Source: an uncultured delta proteobacterium
GTDB lineage: Bacteria > Desulfobacterota > Desulfobulbia > Desulfobulbales > Desulfocapsaceae
NCBI GenBank assembly: GCA_903875445.1
Contig: CAIQWD010000064.1
Coordinates: 113,044 to 177,043, forward strand
Direction: 5' to 3'
Length of the DNA stretch: 64,000 nt
Within the stretch, counting starts at the first letter, position 1, and each line of letters starts with the position of its first letter. Under the pieces are notes generated by a model that saw only the letters and a list, made by a program, of their open reading frames with translations, did not search any database and had not been told where the DNA came from. This document shows positions 46,187-55,399 of this stretch, in pieces. Both the position numbers and the translations under genes were made by a program.

Positions 46187-47263
46187 TTAGGGTTGCAGGT
46201 CAAGGCCGTAAAGCGCAGAATCGTCCTTGCTGAAATTCATAAGGGCGACGAACAGATCATCCTGAATTAAAGGATAGATATTGTCATAACAGTATCCATG
46301 CCGTTTCCAGCATGCCTGCCACGGCACAAAATAGCTCTCCTTCCTCCCCCTGAAACCTTTCATGTCAATGTCCAGCCCGGCAACGCAGAGGAGATTGCGG
46401 AGGTCATTCGGACCGGTTGCGGTAAACATCTCGCGTTCTCCGGAAAAATTTTTTTGCAGGTGGACGAGGGTGGCGGCGAGGTGTGGTGTCTTATGGGCAA
46501 CGATCCAGGGCATCATCGGCAGTAACAAGGCCGAGAAGGGGCTCGGTTTGCCGCCTGGTCCTGCGGACTCGATAAATTCAAAGAACTCCGGCGACAAACC
46601 TTCGCCTAATGGCATGGTTCGGCCGGTTTGCCACGGGAAATTTTGGTCGCCGCCGGCATCCATTGCCTGCCGGAAATGAGGCGCAACAGCAAAAGTGAAC
46701 AGGGAGCCGGAGACATGCAGGGGCTCAAAGAGCCCTTCCCTGTTGGCCTCGGCAATTTCTTCAATCTTTACTTTCAGGTTGTTGCCTTTTTGATTCCTCT
46801 TGTTTTCAACCAGGAAATCCGGGAGGGTGATAAGGATTCGACCGGCAGTATCGGAACTCAGATGGATATGGGCTCGGGCGAATTGATACTGCTGCAGATA
46901 CGGGAGGATGAAATCGGCCGGCGTCTCTTCAGGTCGCGCTCCATGCTCATCTCGATAATACTGTTCCGGCAAGCCGCTATAACCGCCCCAGTTCTGTTCA
47001 TACGGAACCTTGGTGGACAGGACCACGATGGCATCGGACTTCGGCGTTTCACCAGAGGGGCCTGGCAAGGAGCCATTCGAGAAATTGCTCCCACTTTCAC
47101 CGGGGGCCGCCAGTTTACCCGATTTCGTTATCTTCGGATTATTGAATCCGAGGGAGAGACAGAGCCTTTTCAAGCGGGGAAGAAAATCGTAGGCGGGGAT
47201 CAATCGCCCGCGGATTTTGCAGGAAGGTATCTGAGGCACCGGCTGAGAGGCAATCGACTTCAT
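46187..47263 (-). CDS. Conserved-looking protein of unknown function upstream of the two-component genes
   Basis: A 358-aa protein I do not recognise. ATG 47263 follows GGGAGATGAACG, a good ribosome-binding site. It lacks a signal peptide and has no clear transmembrane helix; a weakly hydrophobic stretch (LLLPMMPWIV) lies near residue 250. Visible elements are a Gly/Ser/Pro-rich linker (about residues 50-75), a segment YEQNWGGYSGLPEQYYRDEHG with many aromatic residues, and a C-terminal part rich in Trp, Tyr and Cys. It lies 8 nt upstream of the histidine kinase, so it probably belongs to the same operon and could modulate or respond to that system. Confidence 0.7.
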   Translation of the reverse strand: MKSIASQPVPQIPSCKIRGRLIPAYDFLPRLKRLCLSLGFNNPKITKSGKLAAPGESGSNFSNGSLPGPSGETPKSDAIVVLSTKVPYEQNWGGYSGLPEQYYRDEHGARPEETPADFILPYLQQYQFARAHIHLSSDTAGRILITLPDFLVENKRNQKGNNLKVKIEEIAEANREGLFEPLHVSGSLFTFAVAPHFRQAMDAGGDQNFPWQTGRTMPLGEGLSPEFFEFIESAGPGGKPSPFSALLLPMMPWIVAHKTPHLAATLVHLQKNFSGEREMFTATGPNDLRNLLCVAGLDIDMKGFRGRKESYFVPWQACWKRHGYCYDNIYPLIQDDLFVALMNFSKDDSALYGLDLQP

Positions 47264-47434
47264 CGTTCATCTCCCTGATAGTTTTCACATAAGGTACAAT
47301 CGAACAGACTATTCCGAGCACGGACAACAAAAATGCTCCAGAGAAACGTTCCCTGTTGCTCGATCAGCAGCAGCGGAACTTCTCTTTATCGCCCTTTTCC
47401 TTGAGCAACTTTGAGGCCAGACCAATCTCCTGGC

Positions 47435-47467
47435 CTTTGAATTCAGTTATTGGTCCTGAATTCAAAG
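47435..47467. repeat. Perfect 12-bp inverted repeat centred on paired GAATTC words
   Basis: CTTTGAATTCAG (47435-47446) and CTGAATTCAAAG (47456-47467) are exact reverse complements with a 9-nt loop. No T tract follows on either strand, so a terminator is unlikely. An operator for a dimeric or tetrameric regulator, or an RNA stem, are options. Confidence 0.6.
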
Positions 47468-47782
47468 AGATATTTGATAGTCGGAGAGAAACATTCAACG
47501 CGGAACTGAGGCTACCCGAGAAACATCGGTATACTTTGGGTGTCTTGCTAAACTTCTGAAAGCATGTATGCTTTTGTATTTGCGGCGATAATGTGCTGTG
47601 TGTAAATATTGTGATAGATTCGGCCAAGAACCTGAAGAATGGCGGGAAAAGGTGACATGCTCCAAGTCACTGCAGACTTTCCACCAAGGAGCAAGGCAAT
47701 GGCAGTTGCAAGTTTCCGGTTTTTTTCAAGAGGTCCCGCAGCTTCTACAGGTATCTCTTGTGACAAAGAAAAGTCTTGCGAG

Positions 47783-47812
47783 TTGACTGTACCACAAGAA
47801 AAACGGTATAAG
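47783..47812 (+). promoter_or_regulatory. Candidate sigma-70 promoter for the large membrane protein gene
   Basis: TTGACT (47783-47788), an 18-nt spacer, then TATAAG (47807-47812). It lies 61 nt before ATG 47873, and would exclude the upstream starts from the transcript. Confidence 0.45.
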
Positions 47813-47872
47813 AGAGAAGATCCTGTCATTGTTTGCCATTTATTGCAGCAGATCATTCCCCTGAGCGATGCC

Positions 47873-50800
47873 ATGCCGATGCACAAAAAACCAGCCGCCC
47901 TCTTTTTTGATAAGAACGACTATGAGCTGCTCCGCATCGTCAACGATGTCATCGGCGGCAATGATCTCTCCAAGACCTTGCGTTCCCTGCTGGTCGAACA
48001 CATGCATCCGAACGGGATAAAGGAGATGGCGGCGGCCAGGGGCTTGCGCATTGCCTATGCAATCGCCGCCTTGCTCGGGTCCTTTGAAGACGGCAAGGCA
48101 GGCGACCGGATTAAAGCCCTGCGTTCCCTTCGCGATGAGGTTTTTCTCTCCTCCGCCACCTTCCATCAGGTAAATACCGCGAGAGCCCTGCTGCAGATCA
48201 TGAAGGAGTTGCTGCGCAGCCGGGATAACGAGATGCGCCAACTCAAATTGGCTCATGATTTCCGCATGGTTTCAACAGGTAATCCGCGGCTGGTGCGCAA
48301 GCAGCTGACTGAGTACCATCTGTTGGAGATGCCCGAAGAGTCCAACCAGTTCACCTTTGACGACCATGTCCACGACGCCAACACCAAGGGCCGGAAATCC
48401 CCCACCCACCTGCTCATGGACGCCTGGATCAAGGGAATTCGCCACCTCACCGTGGTCTATTACAACTTCGTCAGTCCGGAGGTGGTCGGCGAGTTGATCG
48501 AGGCCAGTGCGATTCTCGATATCCGGGTGCAGGTCGGTATCGAGATGTCGGCCCGTTTTCGTGACAAGTATGTCCGTTTTACCTGGGAGCCGCACGGCTT
48601 TATCGGCAACAGATCGTTTCTCAAGTTCCTCGAAGAGGAGTCGGTTATAAGGCTCCTCGATGAGGGACGCCAGGTATCGCAGTATCAGCAGAGATACGTT
48701 TTCGATGTCTTGGAGGTTTATAACAACCGCCATCGCCTGGATCTCGGCCGTGACCTGGAATTGCCCCTTCTGCCCCTCGAACGCCAGGAATTTCTGCGAT
48801 TTGTCGGGGCCGGGCAACCTTCGGTTCTGCACCTGGCACGCTTTATTCACAACGATCTTGCCGCAACAATCGCCAAAGAAGTTCCATCCTTATTGAAAGA
48901 ACTGGAGCACGCTGCCGAAGAACGGAAGATCCAACTGCAAAGGCGTCTCGGAATATTTAAAAATTACACCCTGGAAGCAATTATCGAGCAGTTTCTCTTG
49001 CCGTCCCGTAATCCGGAGGTCCACGATCCGGCTCATCCCGAGGACGGTGTCGATCTCCCCGAACTACTGCGCTTAAGCCCCAAAGCCTTGCTGGCCAAGT
49101 TGCTTTCCCTCCATTCCAGTTCCCGGTTCACCCTCAATCTCAGCAACCTGACCATTCAGGATGCCCTGGAACTGTTGTACACCTGTGAGGGAATGATCAG
49201 CCATATCGAGACCTATAACCTCAAGACCGTTGCGCACGGTATGATCGCCTGCCGTGGCGGAGGGGTGTTTGCGGGCGATGCGGTCGCCCTGAAAAGTCCG
49301 GAAGAGCATTACTGCCTGATCAGCGATTTGCAGCAGGCTCTCAACGAGGATAACGTCATCGCCCTCAAGCGGGCGATTCGCGCCATCATCTGGGATTTTG
49401 AGGAACAGCGGATTCAGATGAAAAAATATGTGGATAAGCTGTCAGCCGATAAACCTGAGAAGGGAAGGCTGGCGGGTGAATATGGACAGATGCTCGACAG
49501 AAAGGGGCAACTGGTCGATATTCTTTATAATCTTGAGACATTTCATAATTATTACAAGAAACGGGTCCTTGGTTCGCGTATCGGTTCCGGTTCGACCGGG
49601 CAAGCAGATAATCAGTACGGCATGGGGCTGGTAGTCCTCGATACCCTGCCGGCCAGGGCCAAAGAAGTTATTACAGCCGAGATTGCAGGCAAAAAAAGAC
49701 TGCTTCTTCCGGTCACCGCCCTCCTTACCAAACACTCCCACAGCCGTCGTCATGCCTCTACCGAAGGACAGGGGACAAGGAGTTTTTGGGAAAAACTGCG
49801 GCTGGTAAAGGCAAGGGCCGACCAACCCTTTCACGACTGGAGTCTCGACGGCCTATTGGTGCATCCGGGAAGACCGGGAAACATAGCCACCCTGGGCGGC
49901 ATCAGCCGCGATGGTGACGGCGACAAGCTGTTTACGAACACAACGGTCGAAGAAAAAATCGAAGAACCGGTTACCTACCTCAACACCAATGTGAAGAACA
50001 CCCTGAAGGTAGTGATCGGTTTCATCCCCGCCTTTCTGACCTTCAGCCTCACCAAGGACTGGTGGTTGCTGGCCTACCTGGGGGCCTTTATCTGGTTCGG
50101 TATTACCGGTTTTCGCAATATCATTCAATCGGTGTTGGGTGGCGGCGGTTTACGCCGTTCCCCCCTCTTGCCCTGGAACTCCCTGGTCAGTTGGAGCCGT
50201 ATCGCCGACTCTCTGCTGTATACCGGTTTTTCCGTGCCGCTCCTCGATTTTCTCGTCAAGACCCTGCTTCTCGACCGAACCTTCGGCATCACTACCACCA
50301 CCAACCCCATTCTCCTCTACGCCGCCATGGGCTTGGCCAACGGCATCTATGTCAGCAGCCATAATATCTTTAGGGGGCTGCCGCGAGCTGCTGCCACCGG
50401 CAACTTCTTTCGCTCCATTCTTGCCATTCCGCTGGCTGTTTTACTCAACTCGGTAATCGCTCTGGTACTGCAGTTGAGCGGTGTCCCCGATGTGGCCGGG
50501 GCCTTGCAGAAGTGGGCGGCGGTCATCTCCAAATTCGCCTCCGATTGCGTCGCCGCCGTCATTGAGGGGATGGCCGACCGGCAGGTCAATATCCGGGCGC
50601 GGCTAGTCGCCTACCAGGCCAAGATTTCCCAGCTTTTCTCGGTTTTTTCCCGCCTGGAATTGCTGTTTCCGGAAGAAGATGTCCTGGAGATGCTGCAGTC
50701 GCCGAAGATGATCATGGAGACCCTGGATTACGAAGCTCGCGACCAGGAAAAGAGAATCATCGTCAATGCCCTCGATCTTATGTATTTCTGGATGTATCAG

Positions 50801-51025
50801 CCACGCGCCTCACGGGCGCTGGGGATCATTGTTCAGCAGATGACCCAGGAGGAGTGGCTGATTTTTTACCGCTCGCAACTGGTTTTGAAACGCTACCGGG
50901 AGATCAGCCAGGTCTTCGTCGATGGCTTGGTCGGGCGCAATTTTTCCAAAGCCCTGTCCTTTTACCTGGACCGGTTTGAGGAATATCTGAGTGATCTGGA
51001 GAAACTCGGGAAAAAGAAAAAATGA
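47873..51025 (+). CDS. Large membrane protein of unknown function with a PHP-like DHVHD motif
   Basis: About 1050 aa. I do not recognise the family. The first about 700 residues look soluble and mainly helical. Near residues 161-225 the stretch FTFDDHVHD...KSPTHLLMDAWIKGIRHL recalls the start of PHP-type metallohydrolases (His-x-His, then a helix), but later metal ligands are not obvious. Hydrophobic helices follow around residues 708-760 (VVIGFIPAFLTF, WLLAYLGAFIWFG), 790-830 and 850-872. A soluble helical C-terminal region of about 170 residues ends in KKKK. Start choice is uncertain: ATG 47873 follows a candidate promoter; ATG 47699 has AAGGAG and would add 58 residues of non-gene-like composition. 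Confidence 0.8.
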   Translation: MPMHKKPAALFFDKNDYELLRIVNDVIGGNDLSKTLRSLLVEHMHPNGIKEMAAARGLRIAYAIAALLGSFEDGKAGDRIKALRSLRDEVFLSSATFHQVNTARALLQIMKELLRSRDNEMRQLKLAHDFRMVSTGNPRLVRKQLTEYHLLEMPEESNQFTFDDHVHDANTKGRKSPTHLLMDAWIKGIRHLTVVYYNFVSPEVVGELIEASAILDIRVQVGIEMSARFRDKYVRFTWEPHGFIGNRSFLKFLEEESVIRLLDEGRQVSQYQQRYVFDVLEVYNNRHRLDLGRDLELPLLPLERQEFLRFVGAGQPSVLHLARFIHNDLAATIAKEVPSLLKELEHAAEERKIQLQRRLGIFKNYTLEAIIEQFLLPSRNPEVHDPAHPEDGVDLPELLRLSPKALLAKLLSLHSSSRFTLNLSNLTIQDALELLYTCEGMISHIETYNLKTVAHGMIACRGGGVFAGDAVALKSPEEHYCLISDLQQALNEDNVIALKRAIRAIIWDFEEQRIQMKKYVDKLSADKPEKGRLAGEYGQMLDRKGQLVDILYNLETFHNYYKKRVLGSRIGSGSTGQADNQYGMGLVVLDTLPARAKEVITAEIAGKKRLLLPVTALLTKHSHSRRHASTEGQGTRSFWEKLRLVKARADQPFHDWSLDGLLVHPGRPGNIATLGGISRDGDGDKLFTNTTVEEKIEEPVTYLNTNVKNTLKVVIGFIPAFLTFSLTKDWWLLAYLGAFIWFGITGFRNIIQSVLGGGGLRRSPLLPWNSLVSWSRIADSLLYTGFSVPLLDFLVKTLLLDRTFGITTTTNPILLYAAMGLANGIYVSSHNIFRGLPRAAATGNFFRSILAIPLAVLLNSVIALVLQLSGVPDVAGALQKWAAVISKFASDCVAAVIEGMADRQVNIRARLVAYQAKISQLFSVFSRLELLFPEEDVLEMLQSPKMIMETLDYEARDQEKRIIVNALDLMYFWMYQPRASRALGIIVQQMTQEEWLIFYRSQLVLKRYREISQVFVDGLVGRNFSKALSFYLDRFEEYLSDLEKLGKKKK

Positions 51026-51161
51026 GGCCGGCCATTCTCTTGAAAAAATTGCTGTTGTTCCCGGAAAGCTGTATCCGCAATGCTTGACTTCGTCTCTTCC
51101 GGCCATAATGTTATCTGCAGTCAGAGGTGATTTACCTAACTCGCAAATAAACCGGATTCTT

Positions 51162-51183
51162 TATAATACCCGCCGACGGGTAT
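51162..51183 (+). promoter_or_regulatory. Ferritin promoter -10 with overlapping CsoR-like inverted repeat
   Basis: TATAAT at 51162-51167 is a perfect -10 element 49 nt before the ferritin ATG, though I see no good -35. Overlapping it is ATACCC-N6-GGGTAT (51166-51183), a 6-bp perfect inverted repeat of the type bound by CsoR/RcnR/FrmR-family repressors. Binding there would block RNA polymerase. Confidence 0.5.
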
Positions 51184-51215
51184 AAGTATCTTCACGAAAT
51201 AAAAAGGAGACTTCC

Positions 51216-51761
51216 ATGCTGCACAAGAAAATGGCTCAGGCGTTAAATGAGCAGATTAACAAGGAGATGTATTCAGCGTATCTCTATATGTCAATGTCCG
51301 CCTATTCCAACAAGGTTGGGCTGAAAGGCTTCGCCAACTGGTTCATGGTGCAATACCACGAAGAGATGTTCCACGCCATGAAGCTCTATGAATATGTGCA
51401 GCGCCAGGGGGAAGAGGTTAAGCTTGAAGCGCTTAAAGCCCCGCCGACGGAATTTACATCTCAGCTCGATTTGTTTACCCAAACCCTTGCCCATGAGCAG
51501 TACATCACCAGTTCCCTCAATGAACTCATGGACTTGGCCATCAGCAAGAAGGACCATGCGACCAAGATTTTTCTTGAGTGGTATATTACCGAGCAGGTGG
51601 AGGAGGAGGAAAACGACAACGACATCATCCTTGAATTGAAACTGATCGGCGATGACCCGCATGCCCTGCTCATGCTTGATCGCGAGTTGGCCGCCAGGAT
51701 AATAACGGTGCCCACCGATTTCAGCAAGGGCGTCGAGGCTGCGGCGAAAGCAGCCGCGTAA
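51216..51761 (+). CDS. ftn: Bacterial non-haem ferritin
   Basis: A 181-aa ferritin of the FtnA type that stores iron as a ferric mineral in a 24-subunit shell. The ferroxidase-centre ligands are visible: Glu in INKEMYSAYLY, Glu and His in YHEEMFHAMK, Glu in HEQYITSS, and Glu in TEQVEEEEND. No haem-binding Met of the bacterioferritin type is seen. ATG follows AAAAAGGAGACTTCC. It is monocistronic, closed by a strong terminator. Confidence 0.95.
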   Translation: MLHKKMAQALNEQINKEMYSAYLYMSMSAYSNKVGLKGFANWFMVQYHEEMFHAMKLYEYVQRQGEEVKLEALKAPPTEFTSQLDLFTQTLAHEQYITSSLNELMDLAISKKDHATKIFLEWYITEQVEEEENDNDIILELKLIGDDPHALLMLDRELAARIITVPTDFSKGVEAAAKAAA

Positions 51762-51809
51762 TGAGATAACTGCTATTTTTTCATACCGATCCCTGCAGAG
51801 ATCGACGAT

Positions 51810-51852
51810 AATGCCGGGGAGTGCCAGCAGGCACTTCCCGGCATTATTTTTT
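51810..51852 (+). terminator. Intrinsic terminator after ferritin gene
   Basis: A 16-bp stem (51810-51825 with 51830-51845, one G-T pair) and AGCA loop, followed by ATTTTTTAT. It lies 48 nt after the ferritin stop. Confidence 0.93.
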
Positions 51853-51876
51853 ATGTATCATTAAGGAGAAAAAAGA

Positions 51877-52815
51877 ATGACCCCAAGATCGTCCCTGCAA
51901 AGTTACCCCTCCTCAAAAGAGGATGCGGCCGCGGCCATGCGCGGTGCGGATACCCCGCAAACGGCATCCTCCAGCTACCGTTTGTCGTACACCGATATTG
52001 ATTTTCTTAACAGGGAAGAACTGCGCCCGGTTCGCCTGCAACTGGAATTGCTGAAACCGGAATTGCTCCAGCAGGAACATGGCATCGATGCAACGGTAGT
52101 GGTGTTCGGCGGCAGCAGGATTCCCGAAGAGGGGAAAGCCTTGGAGAATGTAGCGCTGGCGGAGGAGGCGGCAGCCGCCGAGCCCAATAACCCCGACTGC
52201 CTGCGGCGGGTCGCCATCGCCCGGCGGGTGCTGGCGAAAAGCCATTATTACGAAGAGGCACGCAAACTGGGTGGCCTGCTGTCGAAGATCTATCATCACC
52301 AGTCCGGTCGTAATCTGGTGGTCATTACCGGCGGCGGACCGGGCATCATGGAGGCGGCGAATCGCGGTGCCCGGGATGTCGGGGCCAAGACCATGGGCCT
52401 CAATATTGTCCTGCCGCACGAACAGGCGCCGAACTCCTATATCACCCCGGAACTGTGTTTCCAGTTCCACTATTTTTCCATCCGCAAGATGCATTTTCTC
52501 ATGCGCGCCCAGGCCCTCGTTGCCTTCCCCGGCGGCTTCGGGACCCTCGACGAACTGTTTGAGACCCTGACTCTTATCCAGACCAAAAAAATCAAACCCC
52601 TGCCGGTCATCTTGTTTGGGCGCGAGTTCTGGCAAAAGCTGATTAACTTTGATTTCCTCGTCGAGGAAGGTGTGATTTCGCCCGAGGATCTGGGTATTTT
52701 TAAGTATGTGGAAACCGCCGAGGAGGCAGCCGAGATTGTTGAAAAATACTATGCCTTGGCCAAAGGGGCGTGGGTTGATCGGCGGCGCGGACCGGCGCCG
52801 GTTGGGCAGGTTTAA
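51877..52815 (+). CDS. LOG-family (TIGR00730) Rossmann-fold protein
   Basis: A 312-aa protein of the lysine decarboxylase-like/LOG family, whose characterised members hydrolyse cytokinin-type or other nucleoside 5'-monophosphates. The core has TVVVFGGSRIPE, VVITGGGPGIMEAANRGA and the signature VAFPGGFGTLDELFETLTL. Compared with short LOG proteins it has an N-terminal extension of about 65 residues and an insertion rich in Ala and Glu (about residues 90-125). It starts 62 nt after the ferritin stop's terminator region and is followed after 21 nt by the FAD oxidoreductase gene. Confidence 0.9.
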   Translation: MTPRSSLQSYPSSKEDAAAAMRGADTPQTASSSYRLSYTDIDFLNREELRPVRLQLELLKPELLQQEHGIDATVVVFGGSRIPEEGKALENVALAEEAAAAEPNNPDCLRRVAIARRVLAKSHYYEEARKLGGLLSKIYHHQSGRNLVVITGGGPGIMEAANRGARDVGAKTMGLNIVLPHEQAPNSYITPELCFQFHYFSIRKMHFLMRAQALVAFPGGFGTLDELFETLTLIQTKKIKPLPVILFGREFWQKLINFDFLVEEGVISPEDLGIFKYVETAEEAAEIVEKYYALAKGAWVDRRRGPAPVGQV

Positions 52816-52836
52816 TCTTCTAATGGTTTTTATCGT

Positions 52837-54315
52837 ATGAGCACAATCGATACGGAAGTTGTCATAATCGGCGCGGGTTTGGCTGGCCTTAGCAGTGCAA
52901 TCCTGCTCGGAGAGATGGGCATCAAAACGACGATCATTGAGCGCAGTCCCGTTGCCGGTGGGCTGTTGCGCAGCTATCCGCGGCAAGGCGTCGATTGCGC
53001 GGTCGGCCTCCACTACTTCGGGCCAGCGGGAGAAGGCGAGCTGCTCCGCCAGATGTTTGACATACTCGGGGTTACCGACAGGCTGCGACTACGGCGGTTG
53101 GGAACACAGGGAGTGCTCGAACGCTATATTTTTGACGATCTTACCTTTAATCTTCCGGCAACCCTGCCGGCTTTTAAAGAGGCCCTGCTGGACCTGTGTC
53201 CAACTGAAAAAGCGGCGATAGATTGTATCATCGCCGCGCTGCAAACCATGTCCCAGGGGTTGCGTCTTGACGCGGGCGGCAGTTTGCAATCCAGTCCTTT
53301 TTCCTTTGCCGGACTCGACCAGAGCATGGAGGAGTTCCTTGCGGCCTCGGGCTGCTCGAAAAAACTCCATGATATTCTCTCCGTCCACGGATTCTGGACC
53401 GGTCTGCCCATGGACAAATGTCCCGCCTATCTTCTGCTCTATACCCTGGGAGCCCTTCTCCTGTCGGCATGGGAGCTTGGCTGCACCGGCAGGCAGATGG
53501 CCGATGCCTATGCCGAGCGTGCTGGGGAAACCGGGGCCGACTTGCTGCTCGGCGATCCGGTGGAGCATATCCTGGTCCAGGAAGGTCGCGCCTGCGGTGT
53601 CCGGCTGAAGTCCGGTCGTAGCCTTTCCTGCAAGAAAATTCTCGCCGGCATTCACCCGAAACTCGTGTTGCCCATGCTTGCCGAGGAGGCTCTTCCAGCT
53701 GCGTATAAAGAGGGTCTTTTGCAGCTTGCGGAAACGGCCGGTGCGGTCTGCGTCCATCTACTGATCGATCGGAAGCTGCACCCGGCACCTGGCTATAACA
53801 TGTTTCGCATTCACAAGATCGACGGTGTCAATATCGATGGAACATTTCTGCAGGTGCGCGAAAGCGAACGACCCGGTTACAATCTTCTCACCATCATCCG
53901 CGGCTCGGAATATTCGGATTGGAAGCAGTGGCATGATACGCACACCGGCAGGCGTGGCGAAGAATACCAAAAGGCGAAAATGGAGGTTGCACAGTCGTTG
54001 CTGGAGATCGCCGGCAGTGTACTCGGCCCGCTCGGGGATTACACGCTTCTCGATGTTTCAACGCCCCTGACGATGCGCGATTGGGCAGCAAGCCCGGAAG
54101 GGTCGGTATATGGTCTTATGCGGTCGGTACAAAATGATCTGCAATACGCGGTGCTGACACGTATGCCGGTGCGGTCACTCTACCTCGTCGGCCAGAACGC
54201 CATTGCCCCGGGGCTTCTCGGGGTAACGCTGAGTGTTTTGCGCGGTGTGGGCGAGGTTGCGGGTCGCGGTAAATTTCAGAACTTTCTTGCTGCTAGGCTG
54301 GCAGAAATTTCCTGA
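52837..54315 (+). CDS. FAD-dependent oxidoreductase (phytoene desaturase / retinol saturase-like)
   Basis: A 492-aa flavoprotein. The N-terminal dinucleotide-binding fold has VVIIGAGLAGLSSAILLGEMG (residues 8-28, GxGxxG), followed by ERSPVAGGLLRSY, the FAD-binding motif of the amine oxidase/CrtI superfamily. The C-terminal FAD-binding part has LYLVGQNAIAPGLLGVTLS. Resemblance is strongest to all-trans-retinol 13,14-reductase-like bacterial proteins, whose substrates are mostly unknown. No carotenoid synthesis genes are nearby. It is probably co-transcribed with the LOG gene. Confidence 0.88.
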   Translation: MSTIDTEVVIIGAGLAGLSSAILLGEMGIKTTIIERSPVAGGLLRSYPRQGVDCAVGLHYFGPAGEGELLRQMFDILGVTDRLRLRRLGTQGVLERYIFDDLTFNLPATLPAFKEALLDLCPTEKAAIDCIIAALQTMSQGLRLDAGGSLQSSPFSFAGLDQSMEEFLAASGCSKKLHDILSVHGFWTGLPMDKCPAYLLLYTLGALLLSAWELGCTGRQMADAYAERAGETGADLLLGDPVEHILVQEGRACGVRLKSGRSLSCKKILAGIHPKLVLPMLAEEALPAAYKEGLLQLAETAGAVCVHLLIDRKLHPAPGYNMFRIHKIDGVNIDGTFLQVRESERPGYNLLTIIRGSEYSDWKQWHDTHTGRRGEEYQKAKMEVAQSLLEIAGSVLGPLGDYTLLDVSTPLTMRDWAASPEGSVYGLMRSVQNDLQYAVLTRMPVRSLYLVGQNAIAPGLLGVTLSVLRGVGEVAGRGKFQNFLAARLAEIS

Positions 54316-54343
54316 CCGGTGTTACGAGATTCCCCACCCATTT

Positions 54344-55399
54344 TTATTGATAAGCCTTTTCATATTGGTCATTGTGGGAGATGCCGGGTAGGGCTTGGCC
54401 ATCCTGGCGTGTTGTCGAGGCCAGGGCCCGGGAGCGTTCCGGGGCCACAAATTCGAGAATCATCGACGCTGTTTCTTGGGGTTTCTGCAACTCCAGATCG
54501 TGGATCCCATCTTCGAAGGACACCAGGCTGACATTGGGCAGATAGTTTTTGAAATAGTCGATATTCGTTTCCGTCATCTCGCGGAAGGAGGATTTGTCGC
54601 CCGAGAGGTAAAGGACAGGAGCCTTGATGACCTTGGCTTCTTCCGTGAAATCCTTGGAGGTTCGGAGGGCCCGGGCGAGGCTGAGCCAGGTTTGGCGCGA
54701 GGCTGCGTCGGTGTAGTGGGAGATGATGTCTTTTACTTCCGCTTTGTCTTCGGCATCCATTTTGGGCCAGGCGTAGCCCATGACATCCTTGGCGATTACC
54801 GTATCAAGCAGTCCCGACCGAATAAAGCCGATGATTGCATCGCCGAGGAGCGGGGTGTCGAGCCCCTGTTCCATAAATTGATAGGGGGAAGGTTTCGGCA
54901 TGATGACGGCACCCTCGATACAAACCACCGCACTGACTCGGTTCGGGTAGCGCGCGGCAATGTTCAGAGCGATCATGCCCCCGTAAGAAACCCCGATAAG
55001 TGTGCACTGCGGGATCTTCAGCTCATCCATCAGGTTGACGATCATATCGGCCTGTTCGGGGACGGTATAGCCAAAGTCGGAATCCGGTCTGTCGGAGTCA
55101 CCTGTTCCGAAATTATCCAGGGCGATAAGGCTGAAATGTGGGGCAAGTAAAGGAAGCATGCGGGAAAAGCCCCGATAGGTCCCGAAGAGCCCGGGAATGA
55201 GGATGGCAGGCGGGCCTTCTCCGACTTCAACGTAATGGGCATTGTGTTTCTGTTCGGTGGTGAACCTGTCTACGCCATATTGGGCAGGTGCTTTTGGTGC
55301 GCGCAAGGCCTCGCTGGTTGTAGCCACCTGGGCGCAAGACGTACAGAGGAGGAGTATCAGTAAAAGGAACTGTGTTTGGAGGGCAAGGTTCTTGATCAT
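54344..55399 (-). CDS. Alpha/beta-hydrolase lipoprotein
   Basis: A 351-aa exported hydrolase. ATG 55399, behind AAGGATTGTG, opens a signal peptide ending in lipobox LCTSC, so the enzyme is probably membrane-anchored in the envelope. The hydrolase fold has the oxyanion segment LIPGLFGTYRG, the nucleophile elbow GVSYGGM with Ser, a probable catalytic Asp after VLYLSGDKSSF and the catalytic His in FEDGIHDLEL. The substrate is unknown. The frame extends upstream to 55612, but those residues are low-complexity and outside the signal peptide. It is convergent with the FAD oxidoreductase. Confidence 0.9.
   Translation of the reverse strand: MIKNLALQTQFLLLILLLCTSCAQVATTSEALRAPKAPAQYGVDRFTTEQKHNAHYVEVGEGPPAILIPGLFGTYRGFSRMLPLLAPHFSLIALDNFGTGDSDRPDSDFGYTVPEQADMIVNLMDELKIPQCTLIGVSYGGMIALNIAARYPNRVSAVVCIEGAVIMPKPSPYQFMEQGLDTPLLGDAIIGFIRSGLLDTVIAKDVMGYAWPKMDAEDKAEVKDIISHYTDAASRQTWLSLARALRTSKDFTEEAKVIKAPVLYLSGDKSSFREMTETNIDYFKNYLPNVSLVSFEDGIHDLELQKPQETASMILEFVAPERSRALASTTRQDGQALPGISHNDQYEKAYQ

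Larger units (their letters stand above)
47264..47872. other. Divergent region between the two-component operon and the large membrane protein
   Basis: About 609 bases. It contains a perfect 12-bp inverted repeat (47435-47467), a candidate promoter (47783-47812), and an in-frame upstream extension of the next gene back to 47639. That extension has an AAGGAG site before ATG 47699, but its composition is not gene-like. No other gene is seen. Confidence 0.5.

Noticed and set aside
44733..46190. 485-codon open frame on the plus strand
   Set aside because: It is antisense to the histidine kinase gene, which has clear domains; the opposite frame shows none.
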